A stretch of DNA of 64,000 nucleotides, taken from positions 72,387-136,386 of the forward strand of contig UQWS01000003.1 of NCBI GenBank assembly GCA_900544875.1, written 5' to 3'. Below are positions 24,672-33,319 of this stretch, piece after piece. Positions within the stretch are counted from its first letter, which is position 1. Each line of letters starts with the position of its first letter. Position numbers and translations under genes: made by a program. The notes under the pieces are model-generated. The model did not search any database. It had not been told where the DNA came from and saw only the letters and a program-made list of their open reading frames with translations. Origin of the DNA: an uncultured Collinsella sp. (GTDB taxonomy: Bacteria > Actinomycetota > Coriobacteriia > Coriobacteriales > Coriobacteriaceae).

Positions 24672-25136
24672 CTACAGCTGCTCGAGCATAGCGGTGCAAC
24701 CGGCGAGCACATCGCGGTAGGTGGCATCGAAGTTGCCGGTGTACCAGGGATCGGCCACGTCGCCGGGGCGCTCGGTCCAATCGAGCAAGCGCGTAATCTT
24801 GCCGTCGGGGTCGTCGCCAAAGATGCGACGCAGGCCACGCGCGTTTTCAGCATCCATATAGACAATGTGATTCCAGTCGCCATACTCCGCGCGACGCACC
24901 TGACGTGCGCGATGCGCGACGACGGGAATCGCGACTTCGCGCAGCTTGGCAACGGTGCCGTGGTGTGGCGGGTTGCCGATCTCCTCGGTCGAAGTCGCGG
25001 CGGAATCGATGACAAACTCGCCCGCGCGCCCAGCGCGGTGCACCAGCTCGGTAAACACCGACTCGGCCATCGTCGAGCGGCAGATGTTGCCGTGGCAGAC
25101 AAAGAGAACGCGATGGACGGGCTTTGGGCTATTCAT
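24672..25136 (-). CDS. Low-molecular-weight protein-tyrosine phosphatase
   Basis: 154 residues, family-typical. The P-loop VLFVCHGNICRSTMAE contains the C(X)5R active site near residue 14-20, and the general-acid Asp is in DVADPWYTGNF near residue 127. It removes phosphate from tyrosine residues, or possibly from arginine, in cytoplasmic proteins. In many bacteria these enzymes oppose a tyrosine kinase in polysaccharide production. No kinase is beside it, but a membrane acyltransferase gene ends 36 bp upstream, probably in the same transcript. Confidence 0.92.
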   Translation of the reverse strand: MNSPKPVHRVLFVCHGNICRSTMAESVFTELVHRAGRAGEFVIDSAATSTEEIGNPPHHGTVAKLREVAIPVVAHRARQVRRAEYGDWNHIVYMDAENARGLRRIFGDDPDGKITRLLDWTERPGDVADPWYTGNFDATYRDVLAGCTAMLEQL

Positions 25137-25172
25137 GACCAGCTCTCTCCAAACGAAGCCAAGTACGACGCA

Positions 25173-26279
25173 TTATCGAACGGCGTCCCTAGGCTCTGAC
25201 GATGCCAGCGAGCGCGACAGGTTCATGCTGGGAACTTCGATTATGCGCCAGAACACAACGGAGACGAGCATGCTTGCGGGCAGCGAGACCGCGGCAATCG
25301 CGAGCGGGTCGACAATCCCGAGCCTGGGCAGCAGGGCAACGAGCGCACCGATGACCATGGCGTGGGTAAGGTAGAGGCTGTACGACACCTTTCCCAAAAA
25401 GACCATGGGGGCCGCAGAGAGCGCACGGCGCGTGAACCCGTCGGCGATCGCGACGACAACCACCACCAGGCAGGCCGCGTTCATGGCGGTGGACTTCAAC
25501 GCCTCGAGGACCCCACCGGGATGCCACGCGAGCGAGAGCTCGATAACACCAACGGAGGCCACAAGCAGCGCCAGCTCGGCCAGCATTGAAAGCTTGACGG
25601 CCTTGATTTTGTCGAATCGCCGGGCCACCATGACGCCAAGCCAGAACATCAGGCAAAAGCGCAGCGGAAAGTAGCCCGTCCAGTGCGAGACAAGCACCGC
25701 AATAAAGGTCGCAACAACCGCCAGACCCGTCCGGCGAATCCTTGATATGCACCAGATGGCCAGCGGAAGCGTCAGGCTAAACCAGAGCTCCCAGCTCATG
25801 GACCAGACGGGAGAGTCAACGCGGACAAGCTGCGCGCCAAAGAGGTTGTTGGCGCCATCGGACACGTTGAACAGCACGTCGAACTGCATGAGGATGTCAT
25901 GAACCGCAGTGGGAAGGCCCGCGTCGTAGGCGACGGCAAGCGCGGAGCGCGACGCGGACCCCAGGCGCCAGGCCACGTAGCCCATAGGAAGGGCCAGCGC
26001 AATCGCCGCAAACAGCGGCACGCAGAGGCGGACGACCCTCCTTGGGTAGTAGCCAAGCCAGTCGTACCCGCCGCTCCCCATGCGCTTAAAGGGAACAAGA
26101 GACAGCACTATGCCGGACAGGATAAAGAACACCATAACCGACGCGGTGCCAGGGAAGAGGCTCGGACCCCCCGCGCCAAACGGCTTGACCATGATGTCGA
26201 CGTGATACAGGAACACCATCAGCGCCCCGAGCCCTCGCAGGCCGTCAAGCGACAAGATGCGCTTCTCGCGACCAGGCAT
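25173..26279 (-). CDS. Acyltransferase family 3 membrane protein
   Basis: 368 residues from the ATG at 26279, with AAGGAG upstream. The N-terminus RILSLDGLRGLGALMVFLYHV is the classical acyltransferase-3 entry with the active-site His in YHV, followed by about ten membrane helices. FFILSGIVLSLV and the C-terminal SYSLYLTHAMVIG are also typical. It probably O-acetylates a cell-surface glycan or lipid. The substrate is unknown. It lies upstream of a tyrosine phosphatase on the same strand. Confidence 0.85.
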   Translation of the reverse strand: MPGREKRILSLDGLRGLGALMVFLYHVDIMVKPFGAGGPSLFPGTASVMVFFILSGIVLSLVPFKRMGSGGYDWLGYYPRRVVRLCVPLFAAIALALPMGYVAWRLGSASRSALAVAYDAGLPTAVHDILMQFDVLFNVSDGANNLFGAQLVRVDSPVWSMSWELWFSLTLPLAIWCISRIRRTGLAVVATFIAVLVSHWTGYFPLRFCLMFWLGVMVARRFDKIKAVKLSMLAELALLVASVGVIELSLAWHPGGVLEALKSTAMNAACLVVVVVAIADGFTRRALSAAPMVFLGKVSYSLYLTHAMVIGALVALLPRLGIVDPLAIAAVSLPASMLVSVVFWRIIEVPSMNLSRSLASSEPRDAVR

Positions 26280-26447
26280 CACCACTCCTTCCTTCGTGCA
26301 TTCGAGCAGAGCGTCCCATTTTATACCCTCATGGATTTAGCGTACCGAGAAAGACCCCCCAAATCGGGCGGATTCGTGGGTCTGGCTCATCTTTATGTAC
26401 GCTGTCCGGAGCCGCGACCGCCGGCAGCAAGGGCGCCGGCACCCGCC

Positions 26448-26940
26448 CTACTCGGCCACGCGCTCCTTGCCACCGGCCTCCGAGGGGTCGTCCTTCTCGA
26501 CCTCGTCCTCGCGGATGCCCATCTCGAGACTCTTCTGGTGCATCTTCTGCACCAGCGCCGGCTCCTTGACCAGAAGGTCGTACACCACGGCAGACACCAG
26601 CACAAAGGCGGCCTGCAGCAGGAAGGGCGGCAGGTAGTCGGGGCGCTCCACGTTGGGGACCATGACCGAGATGGCAACCAGCATGACGCCCGTGTCGGCG
26701 TAGCCCACGATCTTCTGCACGGAGTCGGCCTTGGTGCGCAGCGGGTGCGGCGTGATGTCAGCCACGATGGCCACCGTCATGGTGCGGTACACGCAGATGG
26801 CAAGCAGCGTGATCAGGATGGCGCAGATAAGCAGCGGCAGGCTTCCCGCGTTGTTTGCGATTGCGATGAGCGGCAGATGTTGCCATGACAGATAAACAGT
26901 ACGCGTTGCATATGCGGTTTCCTTTCGATCGTCATCATCG
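26448..26940 (-). pseudogene. C-terminal remnant of an MFS transporter (GPH/SLC45-like)
   Basis: The readable part holds about the last four membrane helices of an MFS sugar carrier, with TVAIVADITPHPLRTKADSVQKIVG resembling the second-half loop of GPH/SLC45 members (read in pieces: VADITPHPLR, TKADSVQKI). The N-terminal eight helices are missing. Upstream, the frame runs into a Val-Gly repeat encoded by a hexanucleotide repeat, which is not a plausible start. It is probably a deletion remnant. Confidence 0.7.
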
Positions 26941-26954
26941 AGCTCGAGTATCGC

Positions 26955-27002
26955 ATCTACGCCTACGCCTACGCCTACGCCTACGCCTACGCTTACGTTT
27001 AC
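26955..27002. repeat. Hexanucleotide tandem repeat (GCCTAC)n
   Basis: Five perfect GCCTAC units (26961-26990) are followed by GCTTAC and GTTTAC and preceded by ATCTAC. The array abuts the stop codon of the MFS gene at 26999-27001 and separates it from the MFS remnant. It may have grown by slippage at a deletion junction. Confidence 0.85.
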
Positions 27003-28234
27003 GCCCTCGCCCGCTTGCGCTCCCAACGAGCCAGCTTAATCGTCACCAGCGTAAGCACCCAGGCCACAAGCGAGAACGCGGCGCCCACTGCGCCTACATA
27101 TGCAATGCCAACGCTGCTTACCACGGCGCCGCCCACTGCGGTGCCAAACGAGATGCCGACGTTAAACGCCATGGGCTCAACCGAACTTGCGAGAACCATC
27201 GACTTGGGATGGCGGCTGCGTGCTACGTCCATAAAGTGCGTGATGCACGATACCGAGAACAGGTACATGAGCAGCGCCAAGCTAAAGACAAAGACAAGTG
27301 CGAGCGGCATGGTGCCGCCCACAGCAAACAGCCCGAGTAGCGCCGCAGCCTGCAGCACAAACGTCACAAGCAGCGCCTTCATGCCAAAGCGTGCATCGAT
27401 CCATCCGCCCAGGATGTTCGAGATCAGACAGAACACGCCGTAGGCCATAAGCGTGGTGCTCGCCTGAACGGTGCCCATACCCAGCACCTGCTCAAGATAA
27501 GGCGTCACGTAGCCGTAGAAAACGTAGACCGAGCCTACGCCAAACAAAAAGATGAGCATGCCGGTGATGATGCTCGGCTCGCGCAGCAGACCCGCCTGCT
27601 CGCGAAAGGTGGCAGGCTCGTCGGTTTGCCCAGCGCGCGGCATAAACGCCACGAGCGCTCCGCAGATCAGAACGGCAAAGGTCAGCGTGCCGTACATGGC
27701 CACGTGCCAGTCGAGCGTGTCGGCCACGAACTTGCCAATCGAAGTGACAAAGACCATTGCCACGGAAAACGCACCATATACCACCGAGATGGCAAGCGAA
27801 GTTTGCTGCGGGGACAGCAGCTCGGGGATGTACGTCACGCCCACGGCGAGCAGTGCGCCCGAGACAGAGCCCAGGACAATGCGCGAGATAAACAGTACCT
27901 GGAAGTTGGGCGCCAACGCCATGACCAGGTTGCCGAGCACAAAGACAATGCTGTAGCACACGAGCAGCTGGTAGCGGCGGAACCGCCCCGTGCTGAGCGC
28001 GAGCACCGGCGTGGCGATAGCGTAGACCAGCGCGAACACGCTGATGAGCTGACCCGCGGTGGCAAGCGATATGCCGAGTTCCGTTGCCAAGTCGCTTTCG
28101 ATACCGATGACCACGAACTCGGAGCAGCCGAGCGAGAATCCCAACAGCACGAGCAGCGCCAGGCAGAGCTTGGTGCGCGCGGGGGAGAGCGCGGCGGCGG
28201 TTGACTTACTTTTAGGCGTGGTTGCGGCGGTCAA
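26999..28234 (-). CDS. MFS transporter, DHA1 (AraJ/YdhP-like) family
   Basis: About 411 residues with 12 helices. LLGFSLGCSEFVVIGIESDLATELG, read in parts, is the AraJ/YdhP N-terminal pattern (GCSEFVVIG), with SRIVLGSVSGALLAVG in helix 4-5 and GGWIDARFGMKA as the second-half motif. It probably exports a sugar, drug or amino-acid derivative. The start is uncertain: TTG at 28234 has GGAG eight bases upstream, but GTG 28243 is possible. It is divergent from the LpdD-IDI fusion gene, with which it may or may not be linked. Confidence 0.8.
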   Translation of the reverse strand: MTAATTPKSKSTAAALSPARTKLCLALLVLLGFSLGCSEFVVIGIESDLATELGISLATAGQLISVFALVYAIATPVLALSTGRFRRYQLLVCYSIVFVLGNLVMALAPNFQVLFISRIVLGSVSGALLAVGVTYIPELLSPQQTSLAISVVYGAFSVAMVFVTSIGKFVADTLDWHVAMYGTLTFAVLICGALVAFMPRAGQTDEPATFREQAGLLREPSIITGMLIFLFGVGSVYVFYGYVTPYLEQVLGMGTVQASTTLMAYGVFCLISNILGGWIDARFGMKALLVTFVLQAAALLGLFAVGGTMPLALVFVFSLALLMYLFSVSCITHFMDVARSRHPKSMVLASSVEPMAFNVGISFGTAVGGAVVSSVGIAYVGAVGAAFSLVAWVLTLVTIKLARWERKRARA

Positions 28235-28330
28235 GGTTGTCACTCCAATGTCGCATGAATAAGCGGGATTCAATCCCTGCAACTCTAACAGAATGTGTCA
28301 GGTGCCTGCCCCCTTTGTCGCAGGCTGCGC

Positions 28331-28361
28331 TTGCCTGTATAGTCGCAATACAGGCGAAGAT
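28331..28361 (+). promoter_or_regulatory. MerR-type promoter/operator of the LpdD-IDI gene
   Basis: TTGCCT (28331-28336) is followed by a 19-base spacer and GAAGAT (28356-28361). Within and beside the spacer lies a palindrome with perfect arms CCTGTAT (28334-28340) and ATACAGG (28348-28354) around AGTCGCA. A 19-bp spacer with a central palindrome is the layout of MerR-regulated promoters. The same site occurs at 29472-29502. An alternative sigma-70 reading (TTGTCG 28315-28320, 17 bases, TATAGT 28338-28343) also exists and overlaps it. Confidence 0.6.
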
Positions 28362-28395
28362 GGTCTCAGGTACATCGCGGGCGACAGGAGATCCC

Positions 28396-29343
28396 ATGGG
28401 TATGCACACGACAAAGGTTGCAGTGGGCGAGGGCAAGTTTGCGCTCGAGGCCCAGCTGACGGTGACGCCGCGAGGCATGGCGGTGTACGCCTGCTCGCCG
28501 GAGTTCGCGCACCTGGGCGCTACGGCGCAGGCCATTCCGCGCCCCGAGCCCGGCCGTACGGCGACGGTGAGCATCCTGGCCGTTCCGTGCCATCGAGATG
28601 AGATCCCGGCGCACGATATCGCGGCGGCGCTGGCCACGCGCTTTGGCGCGCCGGTCGTTGCAAGCACGGGATTTCATGTGGAGCAGGCGAGCGGGGACGA
28701 CCTGCAGCGCGTGCTCGACAATACCAAGGAGCTCATCGCCGCGCTCGAGGAGGCCGCCGCGCGCATCCTGCGCGCCGGCTGGGATGAGGGCGGTGCAGGC
28801 GCCGAGGTCGTGGCGGTCGATGCCGCGACCGGCGAGGCGCTTGGCCCTGTCGATCGCATCGAGGCACATGCCGGCGAGGGCATCCTGCATCAGGCATTTC
28901 TGACGCTTCTAGTTGAGGGCCGGGGCGAAGACGCACACCTGCTGCTCTGTCGTCGCAGCCCGCTCAAGCGACTGTGGGGCGGGGTGCTGGCCGATGGCTG
29001 TGCCGGCCATCCGCTCCCCGGGGAAGACGTCGCGGCCGCCACGGCACGTCGCATCAACGAAGAACTTGGCATCACGCGCGAGCCCGATCAGCTCAAGCAC
29101 CTCGGACACGTGGTGTACCGCGAGGACCACGGCGACGGCCGCTGCGAGTGCGAATGGTGCGAGGTGTTCGCAGCCCATGTTGAGCCGGGCGAGCTGCATA
29201 TCAACCAAGAGGAGATCTCGGAGGTGCGTCGCGTGGCCCCGTCCGAGCTCGACGGCTACCTGCGGGGTCGCCCCGAGCAGCTGGCCCCCTGGCTCCGCGA
29301 GGCTCTGGAGGTCCCCTCCATCCGCGCAGCCCTCGCTATGTGA
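28396..29343 (+). CDS. Fusion of an LpdD-like domain with a type I IPP-isomerase (Nudix) domain
   Basis: 315 residues; the ATG at 28396 follows ACAGGAGATCCC. Residues 5-125 resemble the LpdD-like small proteins linked to prenyl-FMN decarboxylases (FAHLGATAQAIPRP, VSILAVPCHRDE, STGFHVEQASGDDL). Residues about 150-310 align with IPP isomerase type I: metal ligands H158 and H165 (EAHAGEGILHQAF), H205 in AGHPLPGE, E251 and E253 in CECEWCEVFAA, and W299. The Cys that is catalytic in E. coli (Cys67, just before GHP) is Ala203 here, while C202 sits one residue earlier. It would convert IPP to DMAPP, the prenyl source for UbiX, or be a sensor or chaperone if inactive. The first gene of the module. 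Confidence 0.75.
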   Translation: MGMHTTKVAVGEGKFALEAQLTVTPRGMAVYACSPEFAHLGATAQAIPRPEPGRTATVSILAVPCHRDEIPAHDIAAALATRFGAPVVASTGFHVEQASGDDLQRVLDNTKELIAALEEAAARILRAGWDEGGAGAEVVAVDAATGEALGPVDRIEAHAGEGILHQAFLTLLVEGRGEDAHLLLCRRSPLKRLWGGVLADGCAGHPLPGEDVAAATARRINEELGITREPDQLKHLGHVVYREDHGDGRCECEWCEVFAAHVEPGELHINQEEISEVRRVAPSELDGYLRGRPEQLAPWLREALEVPSIRAALAM

Positions 29344-29373
29344 AAAAAGACAGTCCCTTTGCCACATCCAAAC

Positions 29374-29436
29374 CGTCACAACATTTGATGAAAATCTCGA
29401 AAACGAGGAAAAGCGTCGAATGTTGTGACGCTTTTT
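29374..29436 (+). terminator. Hairpin terminator after the LpdD-IDI gene
   Basis: CGTCACAACATT (29374-29385) pairs perfectly with 29419-29430, followed by CTTTTTG. An inner CTCG/CGAG pair strengthens the stem. A family 1 half-repeat (GTCCCTTTGCCACAT) lies just upstream at the stop codon. Confidence 0.7.
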
Positions 29437-29471
29437 GTCCAGGGAATCGCTCCTCATCCAAAAAAATCCGC

Positions 29472-29502
29472 TTGACTGTATTGCCGCAACACAGCGCAAC
29501 GT
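29472..29502 (+). promoter_or_regulatory. MerR-type promoter/operator of the transporter-UbiD-UbiX unit
   Basis: TTGACT (29472-29477), a 19-base spacer and CAACGT (29497-29502). The spacer holds CTGTAT (29476-29481) and ACACAG (29489-29494), one mismatch from a perfect palindrome, with the shared CGCAA centre. It is clearly related to the site at 28331-28361: of 31 aligned bases about 21 agree. Confidence 0.6.
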
Positions 29503-29586
29503 AAGGGGTGTCCGATAACGGGCGCCCCTTTTTAAGCGGCAACGTGACCGCGAATCCGGAGCGCCCCCAACAAGAAAGGCGGGGAG

Positions 29587-31044
29587 ATGGAAGCGGAAAA
29601 GAAGGCATTTAAGATCACCAAGCGCGAAATTGGCTTTGTGCTGGGTATCGTTGTCTTTTTGCTAGTGAAGTTTCTTCCTTTGGCGGAGCTGAGCTCGACG
29701 GTCGAGCTTACGGTCGGCGGTCAGACCTGTCTGGCACTGACGCTCGCCACGGTGGTGTTCTGGGCATGTGGCGTGGCACAGCCGGGCTTTGTGGGCCTGC
29801 TCTACTGCGCGCTGCTCGTTCTGTTTAAGGTGTGCGTGGACGACACGGGCGCCGCGAGCATCTCGGCGACGGTCGCCTCCACGTTTAGCTCGTGGACCAA
29901 AGCCACCATGTGGCTCGTCATCGGCGCCTACCTCATCGCCAGTGCAGTCAAGGAGTCGGGCCTGGGCGAGCGCATCGCCTATGCGTTCATGCTCAAGTTC
30001 GTGCGCGACGCCAAGTCGCTCATCATCTCGATCTTCGCGCTCACCTTTGTGCTGTCGCTGCTGATCCCGCATCCGTTCCCCCGCGCCTTCCTCATCCTCG
30101 CCGTCGTCTCGGTCATCGCCGAGTCCGCCGGCTACGGTGACGACGACCGCGGCAAGCTCGGCTTCCTCGTGTTTGCCGCTGCCGCCCCGGGCTCCATGTT
30201 CTTCCTGACGGGCGACTCCACGCTCAACCCGCTCGTTGCGCAGTACAGCGCCGAGGCCGGCGGCATGAGCCCGTCCTTCGTCGACTGGTTCCTGTGCATG
30301 AGCGTGCCCATGCTGGTCGCGCTGCTGTGCACCCTGTTCCTGGGCCTCTTCCTCTTTAAGCCCAGCAAGGAGCTCGTCTACGATCGCGAGCAGATCGTGG
30401 CCAAGCAGGCTGCGCTCGGCAAGCTCTCCGTCAAGGAGATCCGCACCATCGTGTGGCTTATCATCGCCATCGCGCTGTGGCTCACCGTCTCGGGCGATTA
30501 CATCGGCTGGGTCACCCTGGCCATCGGCGTCTGCCTCGCCATGCCCGTCATCGGCGAGGTCCTCACCCCCGCCAGCTGGAATGCTGTCGACATCAAGTCC
30601 CTCATGTTCCTGACGGCCGCCATGGCCGTGGGCTCCGTGGGCGGTGCCACCGGTATGAACGCCTGGATCGCCGACGTCGTGCTTCCCAGCTCCGTGCCCG
30701 AGAACATCTTCCTGTTCGCCCTGCTTGTCGCTGCGCTCTCCATGATCATCCACATGTTCATGGGCTCGGTCATGGCCGTACTCGGCGTGTGCGTGCCGGC
30801 GTTCATCAGCTTCGCGGCCGGCTCCAGCGTGAGCCCGCTCGCCGTGGCGCTCATCGTCTTCACGTCCATCAACATCCACTACATCCTGCCGTTCCATAAC
30901 CTGCCGATCCTTATCGGCGAGGGCAAGGACGCCGGCGGCTACACCTCCAAAGAGGCCATGCGCATGGGCATTCCCCTCACCGCGGTCGTCTTTATCGTCG
31001 TGCTGGTCGAGGCCGCCTGGTTCCATCTCTTTGGCCTGATGTAA
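29587..31044 (+). CDS. DASS/SLC13-type anion transporter, candidate aromatic-acid importer
   Basis: 485 residues with about 12 helices. SLLIPHPFPRAFLILAVV, GSMFFLTGDSTLNPLV and the late MGSVMAVLGVCVPAF/HYILPFHNLPILIGEG blocks fit the divalent-anion/SLC13 (CitT-like) permeases. Start ATG 29587 follows AAGGCGGGGAG. Position between the LpdD-IDI gene and a UbiD decarboxylase, and a shared promoter motif, make it the probable carrier for the aromatic acid or for exchange of acid and product. Members usually carry dicarboxylates, so the aromatic substrate is an inference. Confidence 0.8.
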   Translation: MEAEKKAFKITKREIGFVLGIVVFLLVKFLPLAELSSTVELTVGGQTCLALTLATVVFWACGVAQPGFVGLLYCALLVLFKVCVDDTGAASISATVASTFSSWTKATMWLVIGAYLIASAVKESGLGERIAYAFMLKFVRDAKSLIISIFALTFVLSLLIPHPFPRAFLILAVVSVIAESAGYGDDDRGKLGFLVFAAAAPGSMFFLTGDSTLNPLVAQYSAEAGGMSPSFVDWFLCMSVPMLVALLCTLFLGLFLFKPSKELVYDREQIVAKQAALGKLSVKEIRTIVWLIIAIALWLTVSGDYIGWVTLAIGVCLAMPVIGEVLTPASWNAVDIKSLMFLTAAMAVGSVGGATGMNAWIADVVLPSSVPENIFLFALLVAALSMIIHMFMGSVMAVLGVCVPAFISFAAGSSVSPLAVALIVFTSINIHYILPFHNLPILIGEGKDAGGYTSKEAMRMGIPLTAVVFIVVLVEAAWFHLFGLM

Positions 31045-31187
31045 GCGGCCGAGCGCTTGGGCTGCAAACATCCGAGTGCTTGAACCGCGAGTTGCCAAGC
31101 GCTCCATCTATAAGCGCTGCGGCCCCACTACGTTACCCAGCCCGGCGGCACTCCCGTCGCCGGGCACTCTCCCGAAAGGAGCACGCT

Positions 31188-32675
31188 ATGTCCACTACCG
31201 ATGCTTCCCAGATCCACGACCTGCGCTCCGCGCTCGACTTTTTGCGTGAGATGCCGGGCCAGCTGCTCGAGACCGACACCCAGGTCGACCCGGACGCCGA
31301 GGTCTCGGGCGTCTATCGCCACGTCGGTGCCGGCGGTACCGTTATGCGTCCGACCAAAGAGGGTCCGGCGATGGTCTTCAACAACGTCAAGGGCTTTGAC
31401 GATGCCAAGGTCTGCATCGGCATGCTTGCCAGCCGCAAGCGCGTTGCCGCCCTGCTCGACCTTGACGAGGAGCACCTGGGCCTCGAGATCGGCAAGCGCT
31501 TCGAGAGCTTGATTGCGCCTAAGCAGATCGCCGAGGGCGCGCACGTCGACTGCCAGGAGGTCGTGTACAAGGCGACCGACGAGGGCTTTGACCTGCGCAA
31601 GATCGTTCCCGCTCCCACCAACACACCCGTCGACGGTGGCCCCTACATCACCATGGGCCTCGCCTACGGCACGAGCCCCGACGGCTCCCAGTCCGACGTG
31701 ACCATCCACCGCTTCTCCTGCGTCGACAAGGACAAGCTCGCCATGTGGATCACTCCGGGCAGCCGTCACCTTGGCGCGTTCTTTGACGAGTACTGCCAGC
31801 GCGGCGAGGACATGCCCATCTCCATCTCCATCGGCCTGGACCCCGCCGTGTACATGTGCTGTGGCTTCGAGGCGCCCACCACGCCGCTCGGCTTCAACGA
31901 GCTGCAGATCGCCGGCGCCCTGCGCGGCCACGCCGTCGAGCTTGCCGACTGCGTCACCGTTCCGCAGAAGTGCATTGCCAATGCCGAGTACGTGCTCGAG
32001 GGCTACCTCATGCACGACGAGACCATCAACGAGGACGTCAACGGCCACGGCTACGCCATGCCCGAGTTCCCCGGCTACACCGGCGGCGCCAAGGTCTGCC
32101 CGGTGATCAAGATCACCGCCGTCACCACGCGCGTCAATCCCATCATGGAGAGCTGCATCGGCCCTTCGCACGAGCACGTGTCCATGGCCGGTATCCCCAC
32201 CGAGGCTTCCATCTACAAGATGGTCGAGACCGCTATCCCGGGCCGCCTGCTCAACGTCCACGCTGCCCCCTGCGGCGGCGGCAAGTTCGTTGCCATCATG
32301 CAGTTTAAGAAGTCGAGCAAAAATGACGAGGGCCGTCAGCGCAACGCCGCCATGCTCGCCTTCTCGGCATTCTCCGAGCTCAAGCACGTCATCCTTGTTG
32401 ACGAGGATGTCGATATCTTCGATATGAGCGACGTGATGTGGGCCATGACCACGCGCTTCCAGGCCGACGTGGACCTCATCACCATCCCCGGCTGCCACTG
32501 CCACGTGCTCGACCCGTCCAACGATCCCGCGTTCGACCCCACGATCCGCGAGCATGGCATCGCCTGCAAGGCCATCTTCGACTGCACGGTCCCGTTCGAC
32601 CTCAAGAAGAACTTCATTCGCTCGCAGTTCATGGAGATCGACACAGACAAGTGGGCCAAGGAGATTGCTTTCTAG
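31188..32675 (+). CDS. lpdC: UbiD-family prenyl-FMN decarboxylase, LpdC/gallate-decarboxylase-like
   Basis: 495 residues from the ATG at 31188 (GAAAGGAG upstream). It follows from memory the Lactobacillus plantarum gallate decarboxylase LpdC almost block for block: EVSGVYRHVGAGGTVMRPT, EGPAMVFNNVKGF, ATDEGFDLRKIVPAPTNTP, DVTIHRFSCVDKDKL, GPSHEHVSMAGIPTEASI and VILVDEDVDIFDMSDV. LpdC is 490 residues. The family binds prenylated FMN and decarboxylates gallate or protocatechuate to pyrogallol or catechol. The UbiX gene follows after 33 bp. High similarity to LpdC makes gallate-like acids the best guess, but assay is needed to separate them from other hydroxybenzoates. Confidence 0.88.
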   Translation: MSTTDASQIHDLRSALDFLREMPGQLLETDTQVDPDAEVSGVYRHVGAGGTVMRPTKEGPAMVFNNVKGFDDAKVCIGMLASRKRVAALLDLDEEHLGLEIGKRFESLIAPKQIAEGAHVDCQEVVYKATDEGFDLRKIVPAPTNTPVDGGPYITMGLAYGTSPDGSQSDVTIHRFSCVDKDKLAMWITPGSRHLGAFFDEYCQRGEDMPISISIGLDPAVYMCCGFEAPTTPLGFNELQIAGALRGHAVELADCVTVPQKCIANAEYVLEGYLMHDETINEDVNGHGYAMPEFPGYTGGAKVCPVIKITAVTTRVNPIMESCIGPSHEHVSMAGIPTEASIYKMVETAIPGRLLNVHAAPCGGGKFVAIMQFKKSSKNDEGRQRNAAMLAFSAFSELKHVILVDEDVDIFDMSDVMWAMTTRFQADVDLITIPGCHCHVLDPSNDPAFDPTIREHGIACKAIFDCTVPFDLKKNFIRSQFMEIDTDKWAKEIAF

Positions 32676-32708
32676 TAAGTAGCCCTACCAAGTAGTTAAG
32701 GAGCCGTC

Positions 32709-33287
32709 ATGCCTGAGTCTTCTGTCCGTCCCCGTCGCATTGTCGTTGGCGTGTCTGGCGCCAGCGGCGCCGCACTGGGCCTCGAGTGCCTCAAATGCCT
32801 GCGTCAGGCTGGTGCCGAGTCGGCGCTTGTCGTCACGCGCGGGGGAGAGATCACCATCGAGCAGGAGCTCGGCATGACGCTCGACGAGTATGCCACGCAT
32901 GCCGATGTGGTCTACGACAACAAGAACATCGGCGCTGCCATCGCAAGCGGCACCTATCCGGTCGACGGCATGATTGTGGCCCCTTGCTCCATGAAGACGC
33001 TCGCCGGCATTGCGAGCGGCTACAGCGAAAACCTGTTGCTGCGTGCGGCCGACGTGCAGATGAAAGAGCAGCGCCGCCTGGTGCTCATGGTGCGCGAGAC
33101 GCCCTTCAGCGCCATTCACGTCGATAACATGGCGCGCCTGGCGCGCGTGCCCGGCATCATGCTCATGCCGCCTATGCTCACGTTTTACAACGGCCCCGCC
33201 ACGCTCGATGACGCGGTGCATCACATCGCCGCCAAGGCGCTCGAGGCCGTCGGCGTGCCATGTGCAAACTATAAGCGCTGGTCATAG
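32709..33287 (+). CDS. ubiX: Flavin prenyltransferase UbiX (LpdB-like)
   Basis: 192 residues. The FMN-binding start VVGVSGASGAALGLE, the central APCSMKTLAGIASGYSENLL and the late LMVRETPFSAIHVDNM are the UbiX hallmarks. The enzyme transfers a dimethylallyl group from dimethylallyl (pyro)phosphate to reduced FMN, giving the prenyl-FMN used by UbiD. The gene lies 33 bp after the UbiD gene and is followed by a MerR regulator, so it probably belongs to the same transcript. Confidence 0.93.
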   Translation: MPESSVRPRRIVVGVSGASGAALGLECLKCLRQAGAESALVVTRGGEITIEQELGMTLDEYATHADVVYDNKNIGAAIASGTYPVDGMIVAPCSMKTLAGIASGYSENLLLRAADVQMKEQRRLVLMVRETPFSAIHVDNMARLARVPGIMLMPPMLTFYNGPATLDDAVHHIAAKALEAVGVPCANYKRWS

Positions 33288-33319
33288 GCGTCTTTAGGGT
33301 AGGATACGAATAGTGTTTA

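Noticed and set aside
26955..27002. Hexanucleotide array considered as a CRISPR-like repeat
   Set aside because: The units are 6 bp with no spacers and no cas genes nearby, so it is a simple tandem repeat.
31045..31187. A riboswitch before the UbiD gene
   Set aside because: The 143 bases hold GC-rich stems but no motif of a known riboswitch class, and no copy of the MerR-type palindrome.
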